This document shows, piece after piece, positions 34,235 to 42,822 of a DNA stretch of 64,000 bases. The notes beneath the pieces are model-generated. The model made no database searches, was not told the origin of the DNA, and saw only the letters and a program-made list of their open reading frames with translations. Numbering within the stretch: the stretch's first letter is position 1; each line of letters starts with the position of its first letter. This DNA comes from Streptomyces zhaozhouensis. Lineage in GTDB: Bacteria; Actinomycetota; Actinomycetes; Streptomycetales; Streptomycetaceae. Both the position numbers and the translations under genes were made by a program. The stretch is from contig NZ_OCNE01000003.1 of the NCBI RefSeq assembly GCF_900230195.1, positions 372,001-436,000 of the forward strand, read 5' to 3'.

Positions 34235-34663
34235 CTAGAGGGTCCTCAGATAGACGAGTTCGCCGCCGTCCGACCGGACGTCGTCCTCGGCGTCACGGCG
34301 GGCGCGGCCGTCGATGGAGAGGTACAGCGGGTCGGGCACGAGCACCACCGCGACCGCCCCCTCCCGCACCAGCGCGCGCACCCGCCGCCATCCGGCCCGC
34401 CGGTGCAGGCGCACCTCGGGCGCGTCGTCCTCGCACACGTCGTCGGCGTGGAGGGCCACGTGCTCCCGGGAGCACCACAGCAGCGCCGCGTCGCGGTCCG
34501 CCGCCTGCCTGGCCGGGGCGTCGCGCACCGCTCTCAGCGCCAGATAGAGCACGGCCCTACGCGTCTCCGCCCCGTCGGCACGGCCGTCCAGGCGGTGGAC
34601 CGAGGCCCCCGGCTCGGCGCTCGCGCCCTTCTCGTGCCGCCCCTCGACGGCCGCGCCCCACAC
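34235..34663 (-). CDS. hypothetical protein
   Basis: About 142 aa. GTG 34663 (VWGAAVEGRHEKG) has GGGAG seven bases upstream; TTG 34678 is a rival start. Coding bias is good throughout. The middle (RRAVLYLALRAVRDAPARQA) is helical; later LWCSREHVALHADDVCEDDA and AVAVVLVPDPLYLSID suggest an alpha/beta domain with two cysteines. No family recognised. It ends 50 bp from the pectate lyase terminator on the opposite strand. Confidence 0.55.
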   Translation of the reverse strand: MWGAAVEGRHEKGASAEPGASVHRLDGRADGAETRRAVLYLALRAVRDAPARQAADRDAALLWCSREHVALHADDVCEDDAPEVRLHRRAGWRRVRALVREGAVAVVLVPDPLYLSIDGRARRDAEDDVRSDGGELVYLRTL

Positions 34664-34796
34664 CGCGGGCTCCCTCAACTCGCCACCTCCCGTGTACCCC
34701 CCTCGTCCCCTCAACTCGCCCCGCCACGATACTACTTTGGGTGACGAAGATCACGCCGATGGTGAGGAACGGGCGGGGAACCATCGGCCCCTCGGC

Positions 34797-34971
34797 TCAC
34801 GCGCCGACGTCGGCGACGACGACCTCGACGCCCGTGCTCCCCCGACGCGTCCAGGCAGCGCGCCGGGGCGGAGGCGTCCGTGACGAGGCTCCAGGGCAAC
34901 GGCACGCGCGGCCAGGCGTGGAACGGGGACGCCCCGATCCCGCCGCCGTGCGCGAGGTCGCCCACGCGCTC
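34797..34971 (-). pseudogene. C-terminal gene remnant with a frameshift
   Basis: One minus-strand frame encodes ERVGDLAHGGGIGASPFHAW, PRVPLPWSLVTDASAPARCL and DASG with strong third-position GC. At a five-base G run (34839-34843) the signal moves one frame, where STGVEVVVADVGA ends at a TGA (34799-34797). Upstream, coding character moves between frames again. It looks like the tail of a degraded gene of unknown family, next to the DHFR-like gene. Confidence 0.4.
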
Positions 34972-35043
34972 CGCCGCGACGGATCACCAGCTCCCCCCGG
35001 CCGCGTCTGGACGGGGTCCGCCTCGCGGCTCTCCCCGCCGGCG

Positions 35044-35649
35044 TCACGCGGGGGCGCCGAGCGGCGGGCGCGCGAGCACGCGCGGGCGGTACTCGACCAG
35101 TTGGATGCGGCCGTCGAAGGTGCGGTGCGCGATCATCTCGAGGGCGACGTCCGGATAGCCGTCGTAGACGCGCTCCGCGCCCGTGGCCCCGGTGATCACC
35201 GGGAACATCACCACCCGGAAGCGGTCGACGAGTCCGGCACGCAGCAGGGACCGGCACAGGCTCAGGCTGCCGATCGTGGCGAGCAGCCCCGGTCCGCGCG
35301 CCTTCATCGCGCGGACCTCCGCGACGGCGTCACCGCGGACGAGTGTGGAGTTGGCCCAGGTCAGCGGCTCCGCGAGGGAGGAGGAGAAGACCACCTTGGG
35401 CGCCCGCGTGAGCGCGTCGACGGAAGCCTCCTCCTCGGGCCTGAACTCGTCCTGGCCGTCCGGGACCTGACCGGCGGCGAAGCCCGACATCTGGCGGTAG
35501 GTGTTCGCCCCCATCAGATGGGTGGCCTCGGGCTGTTCCTCGAGCCACGCGAGGTACTCCGGGCCCTCGAGGCCCCAGAAGCCGGGCCAGCCCTCTCCCG
35601 ACGCGTGGCCGTCGAGCGAGGTGATGAAGTCGACGAGAAGCTCCGCCAT
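35044..35649 (-). CDS. dihydrofolate reductase-like protein (RibD C-terminal family)
   Basis: 201 aa from the ATG of MAELLVDFITSLDGHASGEG, preceded by GGAGGAAAGG. The motifs ATHLMGANTYRQMSGF and LLATIGSLSLCRSLLRAGLV are typical of the YyaP/YwjB branch of RibD_C proteins that bind NADPH. Cytoplasmic. The true substrate is unknown; these proteins are not the main folate enzyme. Confidence 0.92.
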   Translation of the reverse strand: MAELLVDFITSLDGHASGEGWPGFWGLEGPEYLAWLEEQPEATHLMGANTYRQMSGFAAGQVPDGQDEFRPEEEASVDALTRAPKVVFSSSLAEPLTWANSTLVRGDAVAEVRAMKARGPGLLATIGSLSLCRSLLRAGLVDRFRVVMFPVITGATGAERVYDGYPDVALEMIAHRTFDGRIQLVEYRPRVLARPPLGAPA

Positions 35650-35826
35650 GGCGGTGTCCTTTCCTCCGGTGTCACCCGTCCTTGGTGTCACCAGCTCTGA
35701 CCGTCCGGGCGCCGGAAACTCATCGGCCGTGCCGTGGGGCGACGGGGAAGGCCGCGGCACCCGGCCGCCCGTCTCGCCGCCGCACGCCGTCCGCCGGGTG
35801 TGCGCCGTCCACCGGGTGTGCGCCGG

Positions 35827-36993
35827 TCACCAGCCGCCGTCCGTCCACTCCCCCGTCACGTGGTCGTGCACCAGCGCGCCCTCCGCCCCCGCGCCGCTGG
35901 TCCGGAACGGGGCTCCCCCGTCGTCCAGCCGCAGCGTGCCGCCCTCGTCGCCGCTGGTCCACTCCACCTCGACATACCAGTCGCAGTCGCACTCCGCCGC
36001 CTCCGCCTCGATCCGCAGCGCCAGCGGCTCCTGCGGGGTGACGGCGAACGGCAGGCTCGGCGGGGCCAGTTCGCGCTCGCTCATGGCGTCGTAGCCGTCG
36101 CGGGGCCGGAGTTGGGGGCGCTCGGCGTCCAGGTCGGCGGTGAAGGCGGCCGGGGTCAGCGCGCCGCCGCAGCCCGAGGACATGTCGTAGGCGGTCCACC
36201 CGAGCGGCGCGCGGCGCTCCGCGACCCGCAGGTGCAGCGCCTCGATCACCACCGGCTCCGACGCGGTGCCGGTCAGGGTGGCCTCCACGATGGTGGACTC
36301 GCCGTGCACCGCGCCCAGTTCGGCGGCCCACGCCTCGGCGTCCTGGGCCACCGGGGGCGGCGGGACGGCGTCCGGCGCCCGGTCGACGAGATAGCGGTGG
36401 CCGCAGCCCTCGGCCCAGACGTGCGAGCGGACCGCGTACGCCAACGGCGGCTGCCCGGCGGCCTGTCGGGGCGCCGCCTCCCCCTCGCCGCGCGCGTCGC
36501 CGGGCGCCGCGGCGTCGGACGCGCCCTCGCCGCCAGGACCCGTCGCCCGCCACAGCCCCCAGCCGCCGACCAGCGCCACCAGCAGCACCGCCGCCGCCAG
36601 CACCCCCCACGGCCGCCGCCCGCGCCAGGCGGCCGGAGCGGCGGCGGGAACGGGGGCCGGTACGGCGGTGGGCGCCGGAACCGGAACGGACTCCTCCGGC
36701 TCCGGCGCCGCGGCCGGCTCCGGCTCCGGCTCCTGTCCCGCGCGGCCCCGCGCGCCGTCGGCCGCGAGCCAGAGCCGGTGCAGTTCCAGCAGCTCCTCGG
36801 GGCGCGCGCCGCACGCCGCCGCCAGGCGTTCGACCGCCGGGTAGTCGGCCGGCACCACCGCGCCCGAGCAGTAGCGGTGGAGGGTGGAGGTGCTGGTGTG
36901 CAGCCGCCGGGCCAACGCGCCGTAGCTGAGCCCCGATCGCTCCTTGAGCGCGCGCAGTCTGGCCGCCAACTCGCCGGCCGGCCCGTTCCCCAT
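35827..36993 (-). CDS. HTH-domain membrane protein
   Basis: 388 aa. Residues 8-75 are an XRE-like HTH (LRALKERSGLSYGALARRLH, STLHRYCSGAVVPADYPAVE). A Pro/Glu-rich linker leads to one membrane helix at about 129-147 (WGVLAAAVLLVALVGGWGLW). The rest is extracytoplasmic, with cysteine pairs (GCGHRYLVD, SSGCGG, ECDCDWYVEVEW). This DNA-binding domain-TM-sensor layout is a frequent Streptomyces family. It may sense an envelope signal and act at its promoter directly (inference). The divergent secreted protein at 37212 could be a target. Confidence 0.85.
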   Translation of the reverse strand: MGNGPAGELAARLRALKERSGLSYGALARRLHTSTSTLHRYCSGAVVPADYPAVERLAAACGARPEELLELHRLWLAADGARGRAGQEPEPEPAAAPEPEESVPVPAPTAVPAPVPAAAPAAWRGRRPWGVLAAAVLLVALVGGWGLWRATGPGGEGASDAAAPGDARGEGEAAPRQAAGQPPLAYAVRSHVWAEGCGHRYLVDRAPDAVPPPPVAQDAEAWAAELGAVHGESTIVEATLTGTASEPVVIEALHLRVAERRAPLGWTAYDMSSGCGGALTPAAFTADLDAERPQLRPRDGYDAMSERELAPPSLPFAVTPQEPLALRIEAEAAECDCDWYVEVEWTSGDEGGTLRLDDGGAPFRTSGAGAEGALVHDHVTGEWTDGGW

Positions 36994-37211
36994 GCGTGAC
37001 TCTCCCCCGCCGTGTGCCCGTTCCCGCGTCCCGTTCCGCGTTCCAGGGGCTCACGTTCTTCGACGTCAGAGGGGCTTCGGACGTTCCACCTTCCCAGATG
37101 TTCCCGCCCCGGTTGCCGGCGGGCGGCGGGGCGTCCCAGGCTGCTCGGCAGGGCGGCCGCGGGCCGCCGGGAGACGGCCCACGGGGCCGACGAGACGAGG
37201 GGGAGACGCCC

Positions 37212-37862
37212 ATGCGACACACACGAGGGTCGGCACGCGGGCTGGCGGTCGCCGCCGGGGCGGCGCTCGGTGCCGGGGCGCTGGCGCTGACCACGCTGGC
37301 GGGCACGGCGACGGCCGGGGAGAGCGCCGGGGAGCCGGCCGCCGTGGACACGGAGACGTTCGTCACCGGCGACGAGCTGCCGACGCATCCGGACGGCTGG
37401 TACAGCGACGGCCCGTTCGAGGGGCTGCCGGAGGCGCCGGTGTTCTGCTTCGGCTCGTTGCTGCCGGAGGAGGGCGCGCGCCATGTCAACCACCGCACCG
37501 AGCTGGACACCAACGCCACCCAGGTGGTGATGGACCTCGGCAGCGAGGACGCCGCCGCCGGGCTGGTCGAGGTGCTGCACGAGGCCGGCACGGACTGCGC
37601 GTCCGACTGGCTGTGGCAGAACCCGGGCGGCACCGCCTCCTGGGACGAGTGGGGCGAGCTGGAGAACGCGGACTACGGGCGGGTGTTCGGCGTGTACACC
37701 GCGCCGGAGCAGGCCGGCCGGGATGTGAACCTCTTCGCGGTCGTCCGCGAGGGAAGCCTGGTCACGGTGGTGCGCTGGGGGCAGATGGGCACGCTGGACC
37801 AGGCGCCGGTGGAGGAGTTCCTCGCCACGGCCGAGTCCGCGCGGGCCCGGCTCGACGGGTAG
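37212..37862 (+). CDS. secreted protein of unknown function
   Basis: 216 aa; ATG preceded by GGGGGAG. A signal peptide (LAVAAGAALGAGALALTTLA, cleavage after TATA) precedes a mature domain of about 180 residues with FCFGSLLPEEGARHVNHRTE and GTDCASDWLWQNPGG, so two cysteines may form a disulfide. The pattern resembles PknH-like sensor domains but I cannot assign it. It is divergent from the HTH membrane protein. Confidence 0.7.
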   Translation: MRHTRGSARGLAVAAGAALGAGALALTTLAGTATAGESAGEPAAVDTETFVTGDELPTHPDGWYSDGPFEGLPEAPVFCFGSLLPEEGARHVNHRTELDTNATQVVMDLGSEDAAAGLVEVLHEAGTDCASDWLWQNPGGTASWDEWGELENADYGRVFGVYTAPEQAGRDVNLFAVVREGSLVTVVRWGQMGTLDQAPVEEFLATAESARARLDG

Positions 37863-38093
37863 CGCCGGGCGCCGTCCACGACGGCCGGCCCGGTCGGTCG
37901 ACGCCCACGCGTCGGCCGGCCGGGCCGGGGCCGTTCCGGCGCGCCGAGTGGGTATGTCTCTCCGGTGGGCGGTGTGCGCGGGAACTGCTTCCATGCACAC
38001 GTTTACAACGCGCCGCCACGGGATCGGCACCGGGGAACGGACGCCAACCGTCCGTTTAGCGCTCCGAGTTGGCCGAAAGCACAAGATTTTTCA

Positions 38094-38107
38094 TGTAAGC
38101 GATTGCA
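38094..38107. promoter_or_regulatory. LacI-family operator (cre-like)
   Basis: TGTAAGCGATTGCA fits the LacI/CcpA-type pattern TGNAANCGNTNNCA. It lies 52 bp upstream of the LacI-type regulator start, so autoregulation is likely. Confidence 0.65.
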
Positions 38108-38158
38108 CCACCTCCGGTGTCGGCAGTACGTTCGGCTTACCGCCGTGATCGGAGGGTT

Positions 38159-39235
38159 ATGGCCGCGAGCATCATCGATGTCGCCAAGCGGGCCGAGGTG
38201 TCGACCGCCACCGTCTCCCGTGCCCTGCGGGGGCTGCCGAACGTGTCGGCGGCGACCCGGGAGCGCGTGCTGCGCGCCGCCGAGGAGCTGTCGTACTCGG
38301 TCTCCCCGCACGCCTCCTCGCTCGCCTCAGGCCGCACGGGCACCGTCGGCGTCGTGGTGCCGTTCGTCAACCGCTGGTTCTACAGCCAGGTGTTGGCCGG
38401 CATCGACTCGGTGCTGCGCGCCCACGACCTCGATCTGCTGCTCTACAACCTCGGTGACGAGCGGGTGCACGAGCGGTTCTTCACCAGGATGCCGTTGCGC
38501 CGCAGGGTGGACGCCCTGATCGTGCTCAACCTGCCGCTGTCGGCGGCGGAGAGCGAGGCGCTGGTGTCGATGGAGGTGCCGATCGCCGTGCTCGGCAGCT
38601 CGATCCCGGGCTGCTGGCACGTCTCGATCGACAACCAGGAGGGGGCGAGCACCGCCGTTCGCCACCTGATCAACCTGGGGCATCGCCGAATCGGTATGAT
38701 CACCGCCGCCCCCGGAGATCCTCGGGGGTTCACCACCCCGATCGTTCGCCAGCACGCCTACCGCACGGTGCTCGCGCAGGCCGGGATTGCCTACGACCCG
38801 GATCTGGAAGTGCCTGGCCATCTGAGTATCGACGAGGGCGCCTCGGCGATGGCGCAGTTGCTGAGCCTCGCCGAACCCCCGACGGCGGTCTTCGCCGAGT
38901 CGGACCACATGGCCTTCGGCGCACTGCGGACGTTGGGCCGCATGGGGCTTACCGCCCCCGACGATGTCTCGGTCATCGGGTTTGACGACCACGAGACGGC
39001 CGAGCTGCTCGATCTCACCACGATCGCGCAACCCGTAGCCCACCAGGGGGAGTTGCTCGCCCGCCAGATCCTGGACGCACTGTCCGGGGGCGACGAGGAG
39101 CCCGCCCAGGTGGTGGTGCCGACCCGGCTGGTAGTCCGGGGCACCACCGGCGCGGCGCGGGAACATCCGCCCCGATATCACTCCACACCTCGGCCGGGAC
39201 CTGAACCGGACCAGCACAGCACCACCGCGCGGTGA
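38159..39235 (+). CDS. LacI family transcriptional regulator
   Basis: 358 aa; ATG preceded by GGAGGG. The N-terminal HTH and hinge are IIDVAKRAEVSTATVSRALR, followed by a periplasmic-binding-like core (GTVGVVVPFVNRWFYSQVLA, RRIGMITAAPGDPRGF, DDVSVIGFDDHETAELLDLT). The gene lies 55 bp upstream of a GH13 glucosidase on the same strand and probably represses it in the absence of an alpha-glucoside. A matching operator sits upstream. Its C-terminal 35 residues are Pro/Arg-rich and extend beyond the fold. Confidence 0.95.
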   Translation: MAASIIDVAKRAEVSTATVSRALRGLPNVSAATRERVLRAAEELSYSVSPHASSLASGRTGTVGVVVPFVNRWFYSQVLAGIDSVLRAHDLDLLLYNLGDERVHERFFTRMPLRRRVDALIVLNLPLSAAESEALVSMEVPIAVLGSSIPGCWHVSIDNQEGASTAVRHLINLGHRRIGMITAAPGDPRGFTTPIVRQHAYRTVLAQAGIAYDPDLEVPGHLSIDEGASAMAQLLSLAEPPTAVFAESDHMAFGALRTLGRMGLTAPDDVSVIGFDDHETAELLDLTTIAQPVAHQGELLARQILDALSGGDEEPAQVVVPTRLVVRGTTGAAREHPPRYHSTPRPGPEPDQHSTTAR

Positions 39236-39290
39236 GCCGCCGCCGACCGCGCATCTCCCAGGGTCAACTCGCAAGAGGAATGGAAGATAC

Positions 39291-40967
39291 GTGCCCCGCA
39301 CCCGCATTGACCAGAAGTCGGCCGCGCCCTGGTGGCGAGACGCCGTCATCTACCAGGTCTACATCAGAAGCTTCGCCGACGGGAACGGCGACGGGATCGG
39401 CGACCTCGCCGGTCTGCGTGCCCGTCTGCCCTACCTTCAGGAACTGGGGGTGGACGCGCTGTGGATCAACCCCTGGTATCCGTCCCCGATGGCCGACGGC
39501 GGCTACGACGTCGCCGACTACCGGAACATCGACCCCGCCTTCGGCACCCTCGCCGAGGCGGAGGAGATGATCGCCGAGGCGCACACCTTCGGGATGCGCG
39601 TCGTGCTGGACATCGTCCCCAACCACACCTCCGACCAACACGCCTGGTTCCAGGAGGCGTTGGCCGCCGCGCCGGGATCTCCCGAGCGGGAGCGCTACGT
39701 CTTCAGGGACGGCCTCGGTGAGGACGGCGCACGGCCGCCCAACGACTGGCGCAGCCGGTTCGGCGGCCCCGCGTGGACGCGGATCACCGAGCCCGACGGC
39801 ACGCCGGGCCAGTGGTACCTGCACCTGTTCGACTCGCTCCAGCCGGACCTGCACTGGGGGAACCGGGAGGTGCGGGACGAGTTCGAGGCGATTTTGCGCT
39901 TCTGGTTCGACCGGGGTGTGGACGGCTTCCGGATCGACGTGGCGCACGGGCTGGTCAAGGACCCGGCCCTGCCCGACCTGGGCATCCCCGAGGACGCCGT
40001 CTTCGAGCACGAGCGGCACCGGGAGAGCCACCCGCACTGGGACCAGGACGGGGTGCACGAGATCTACCAGGCGTGGCGCAAGATCGCCGACTCCTACGCG
40101 GGCGACCGGGTCTTCGTGGCCGAGGCGCATGTGCGGGACGAGCGGCTGGCCGGCTACCTGCGCCAGGACGAGCTGCACACGGCGTTCAACTTCCCCTATC
40201 TGAAGTCCTCCTGGGAGCCGAAGGCGATGCGGGAGGTGATCGACCGCAGCGTGACCACGCTGGCGACGGTCGGCGCGCCGCCGACCTGGGTGCTCTCCAA
40301 CCACGACGTGCCCCGGCACGTGACCCGCTACGGGCGGGAGGACACCACGACGCACGAGCACGACACCGTCGGGGGCCGGGTCGACCTGGAACTGGGAACG
40401 CGCAGGGCGCGCGCCGCCGCGCTGCTGACGCTGGCGCTGCCCGGCGGCGCCTACCTGTACCAGGGCGAGGAGTTGGGCCTGTGGGAGGTCGAGGACCTGC
40501 CGGACGAGGTGCTGGCCGACCCGACGTGGGAGCGTTCCGGGCGCACGGTGCGCGGGCGCGACGGCTGCCGGGTGCCGCTGCCGTGGTCGGGGCTCGACGG
40601 GCCGTTCGGCTTCGGGCCGAAGGGCACGGAGCCGTGGCTGCCGCAGCCGGCCGAGTGGAAGAGCCTGACGGCGCAGGCGCAGTCGGGCATCCCCTGGTCG
40701 ATGCTGGAGCTGTACCGCTCGGCGCTGCGGCTGCGGCGGGAGCAGCCGGGCTTCGACAGCGGGACGCTGCGCTGGTTGACGACGCCGGAGGGGGTGCTCG
40801 CGTTCGAGCGGTCGCCGGTGCTGCGGTGCGCGGTCAACTTCTCGGGTGAGCCGTACCCGCTGCCGAAGAACTGGGGCGTGCTGTTGACCAGCGAGCGGCT
40901 GGTCAACGGACACCTGCCGCCGGACACGACGGTCTGGCTCTGGGGCGGCGGCTCAGCGCGGGGGTGA
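39291..40967 (+). CDS. GH13 alpha-glucosidase
   Basis: 558 aa from GTG 39291, with GGAAG upstream. TIM barrel with the family motifs DIVPNHTSDQHAWF, GFRIDVAHG (nucleophile Asp216), VFVAEAH (acid/base Glu278) and LSNHDVPRH (Asp339). The QVYIRSFADGNGDGIGDLAG start is typical of oligo-1,6-glucosidase/AglA-type enzymes. There is no signal peptide, so it hydrolyses imported maltose- or isomaltose-type sugars. No ABC sugar transporter genes flank it, unlike typical agl or mal loci. A strong terminator follows. Confidence 0.94.
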   Translation: MPRTRIDQKSAAPWWRDAVIYQVYIRSFADGNGDGIGDLAGLRARLPYLQELGVDALWINPWYPSPMADGGYDVADYRNIDPAFGTLAEAEEMIAEAHTFGMRVVLDIVPNHTSDQHAWFQEALAAAPGSPERERYVFRDGLGEDGARPPNDWRSRFGGPAWTRITEPDGTPGQWYLHLFDSLQPDLHWGNREVRDEFEAILRFWFDRGVDGFRIDVAHGLVKDPALPDLGIPEDAVFEHERHRESHPHWDQDGVHEIYQAWRKIADSYAGDRVFVAEAHVRDERLAGYLRQDELHTAFNFPYLKSSWEPKAMREVIDRSVTTLATVGAPPTWVLSNHDVPRHVTRYGREDTTTHEHDTVGGRVDLELGTRRARAAALLTLALPGGAYLYQGEELGLWEVEDLPDEVLADPTWERSGRTVRGRDGCRVPLPWSGLDGPFGFGPKGTEPWLPQPAEWKSLTAQAQSGIPWSMLELYRSALRLRREQPGFDSGTLRWLTTPEGVLAFERSPVLRCAVNFSGEPYPLPKNWGVLLTSERLVNGHLPPDTTVWLWGGGSARG

Positions 40968-40991
40968 CGTCGCCCTCGCCGGTCGTCGATC

Positions 40992-41037
40992 GGGGCGGTC
41001 GGCCCGCTGCCGCGAGGCACCGGGCCGACCGCGCCCC
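40992..41037. terminator. bidirectional terminator between glucosidase and GntR gene
   Basis: GGGGCGGTCGGCCCG pairs with CGGGCCGACCGCGCCCC (one bulge) across a 14-nt loop, between convergent genes. Confidence 0.8.
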
Positions 41038-41061
41038 TCCCCCGCCGGCGACGCGTCCCGT

Positions 41062-41439
41062 CTATGAGGCGTACGCGGCGCGGACCGCCTCGACCGCCGC
41101 GGCGAGGGCCTCGTCCGCGTTGAGGCCGAGCCGCTTCGCGCGGCGCGCGAAGGTCTCGGCCGCGGCCGCCGCCTCCCGGGCGGCGGCCGAGTCGGCCGGC
41201 GCGACGAACGTGCCCTGGCGCCCCCGCGTCTCCACGACGCCGTCGGCCTCCAGGGTGCGGTACGCCTTGGCGACCGTGTTGACCGCGACGCCCAGTTCCG
41301 CGGCGAGGGCCCGCACGGTGGGCAGCCGGTAGCCGACGGGCAGCGCGCCGCCTCTGGCCTGCTCGGCCACCTGGCGGCACAGCTGCTCGTAGGGCGGCAC
41401 GGCGGACTCGGGGTCGATGCGCACTGTCATCCCGTTCAT
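41062..41439 (-). CDS. GntR family regulator, short YtrA-type
   Basis: 125 aa. Only the winged HTH (PPYEQLCRQVAEQARGGALP, LAAELGVAVNTVAKAYRTLE, VVETRGRQGTFV) plus a short helical tail (ADEALAAAVEAVRAAYAS), as in the YtrA subfamily that usually controls ABC transporters. Start could be ATG 41439 or ATG 41430. It lies 36 bp downstream of the siderophore N-hydroxylase gene, in the place where an acyltransferase gene would normally be. No ABC genes are adjacent. Confidence 0.9.
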   Translation of the reverse strand: MNGMTVRIDPESAVPPYEQLCRQVAEQARGGALPVGYRLPTVRALAAELGVAVNTVAKAYRTLEADGVVETRGRQGTFVAPADSAAAREAAAAAETFARRAKRLGLNADEALAAAVEAVRAAYAS

Positions 41440-41475
41440 CGGTCCGATTCTGCCGCACCGCCCCCGGCGCCCGCG

Positions 41476-42822
41476 TCAGCCGGCCGGCGGGCCGCCGGGG
41501 CCGAAGGTCTGGAACGCGGTGTTCCTCGGGATCCGGAAGACCTCGCGCCCGCTGACCGCGTTCAGGATCAGGGCGCTGCGGTAGGCGCCGATGCCCAGGT
41601 CGGGGGCGGCGGCCCCGTGCGTGTGGAGTTCGGCGTTCTGGACGAAGAGCCCGCCGGTGACCTCGGGGGCGGTCGCCACCCGGTGCTCGGCCGAGACGTC
41701 GTAGCGGCCTCGCGCGTCCCAGACGATCAGCTTCTCGACGGGCGCCAGGCAGTCGGGGCGGCGGGCCGCGTAGCCGGTGGAGGCGATCACGGCGTCGGTG
41801 CGGTGGACGGCCTCGCGTTCGGTGTCGGCGTGCCAGGTGGTCAGGCGCAGGCCGCCGTCCTCGTCGGGTTCGGCGCCGCGCACGGCCGTGGCCGGGAGCA
41901 GCGTGACGGGCGGCCGGTCGCCGTCGAGCAGGTGGTCGTAGAGCTCCTGGTGGATGAGGTCGATCGTCTCGCTGTCGATGCCCTTGTAGAGCTGCCACTG
42001 GGAGGTGACCAGTCGGTCCCTGGTCTCCGGTGGCAACGCGTGGAAGTACCGCATGTAGGCGGGGGTGGTGTACTCCAGCACCAGCTTGGAGTAGTCCAGT
42101 GGGGCGAACCCCCAGGAGCGGGTGAGCCAGTTGACCGACCAGTCGGCGTCGCGCTGGCGGCGCAGCAGGTCGAGGAAGACCTCGGCGCCCGACTGGCCGG
42201 AGCCGACCACGGTGACGGAACGGGTGCCGGCGTCGACGAGCGCGTCGACGCGGTGCAGGTACTCGCCGGAGTGGAAGACGCGGTCGCCGGCCAGCCGGCG
42301 CAGCGGCTCGGGGAGGACGGGTTCGGTGCCGACACCCATGACGAGGTGGCGGGCGCGGCGGGTGGTGACGGCGCCGGTGGCGGTGTCGCGGAGGGTGAGC
42401 AGCCAGCGTGCGGCCGCGGCGTCCCAGTCGACGGCCGTCACGTCGGTGCCGAAGTGGCAGCCGGGCAGCCGGGCGGCGGCCCAGGCGCAGTAGTCGGCGT
42501 ACTCGCGGCGCGGGACGTGGAAGCGTTCGGCGATGTAGAAGGGGTACATCCGGTCGTGTTCGACCAGGTAGTTGAGGAACGACCAGCGGCTGGTGGGGCG
42601 GATCAGGGTGACGAGGTCGGCGAGGAAGCCGACCTGGAGCGAGGCCCAGTCGAACATCAGGCCCGGGTGCCAGTCGTAGCGCGGGCGGCGGTCGAACGCG
42701 GCGAAGCGCAGCTCGGGCACCTCGTCGGCGAGCGCGGCGAGGGCGAGGTTGAACGGTCCTATGCCGACGGCCGCCAGGTCGAGGTCGGGCTCGGTCACGG
42801 ACCCGGTTGCGGACTCGGTCAC
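41476..42822 (-). CDS. diamine/lysine N-hydroxylase for hydroxamate siderophore
   Basis: 448 aa from GTG 42822 (preceded by GGAGGAA); the GTG overlaps the TGA of the decarboxylase gene (GTGA). FAD site near the start (AAVGIGPFNLALAALADEVP), NADPH motif VVGSGQSGAEVFLDLL, and the family's IASTGYAARRPDCL near the C-terminus. It belongs to the IucD/SidA/DesB flavoprotein monooxygenases, which hydroxylate the terminal amine of a diamine or amino acid. Its partner upstream is a PLP decarboxylase, so the substrate is probably cadaverine or 1,3-diaminopropane. A DesB- or RhbE-like role fits. Confidence 0.9.
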   Translation of the reverse strand: MTESATGSVTEPDLDLAAVGIGPFNLALAALADEVPELRFAAFDRRPRYDWHPGLMFDWASLQVGFLADLVTLIRPTSRWSFLNYLVEHDRMYPFYIAERFHVPRREYADYCAWAAARLPGCHFGTDVTAVDWDAAAARWLLTLRDTATGAVTTRRARHLVMGVGTEPVLPEPLRRLAGDRVFHSGEYLHRVDALVDAGTRSVTVVGSGQSGAEVFLDLLRRQRDADWSVNWLTRSWGFAPLDYSKLVLEYTTPAYMRYFHALPPETRDRLVTSQWQLYKGIDSETIDLIHQELYDHLLDGDRPPVTLLPATAVRGAEPDEDGGLRLTTWHADTEREAVHRTDAVIASTGYAARRPDCLAPVEKLIVWDARGRYDVSAEHRVATAPEVTGGLFVQNAELHTHGAAAPDLGIGAYRSALILNAVSGREVFRIPRNTAFQTFGPGGPPAG

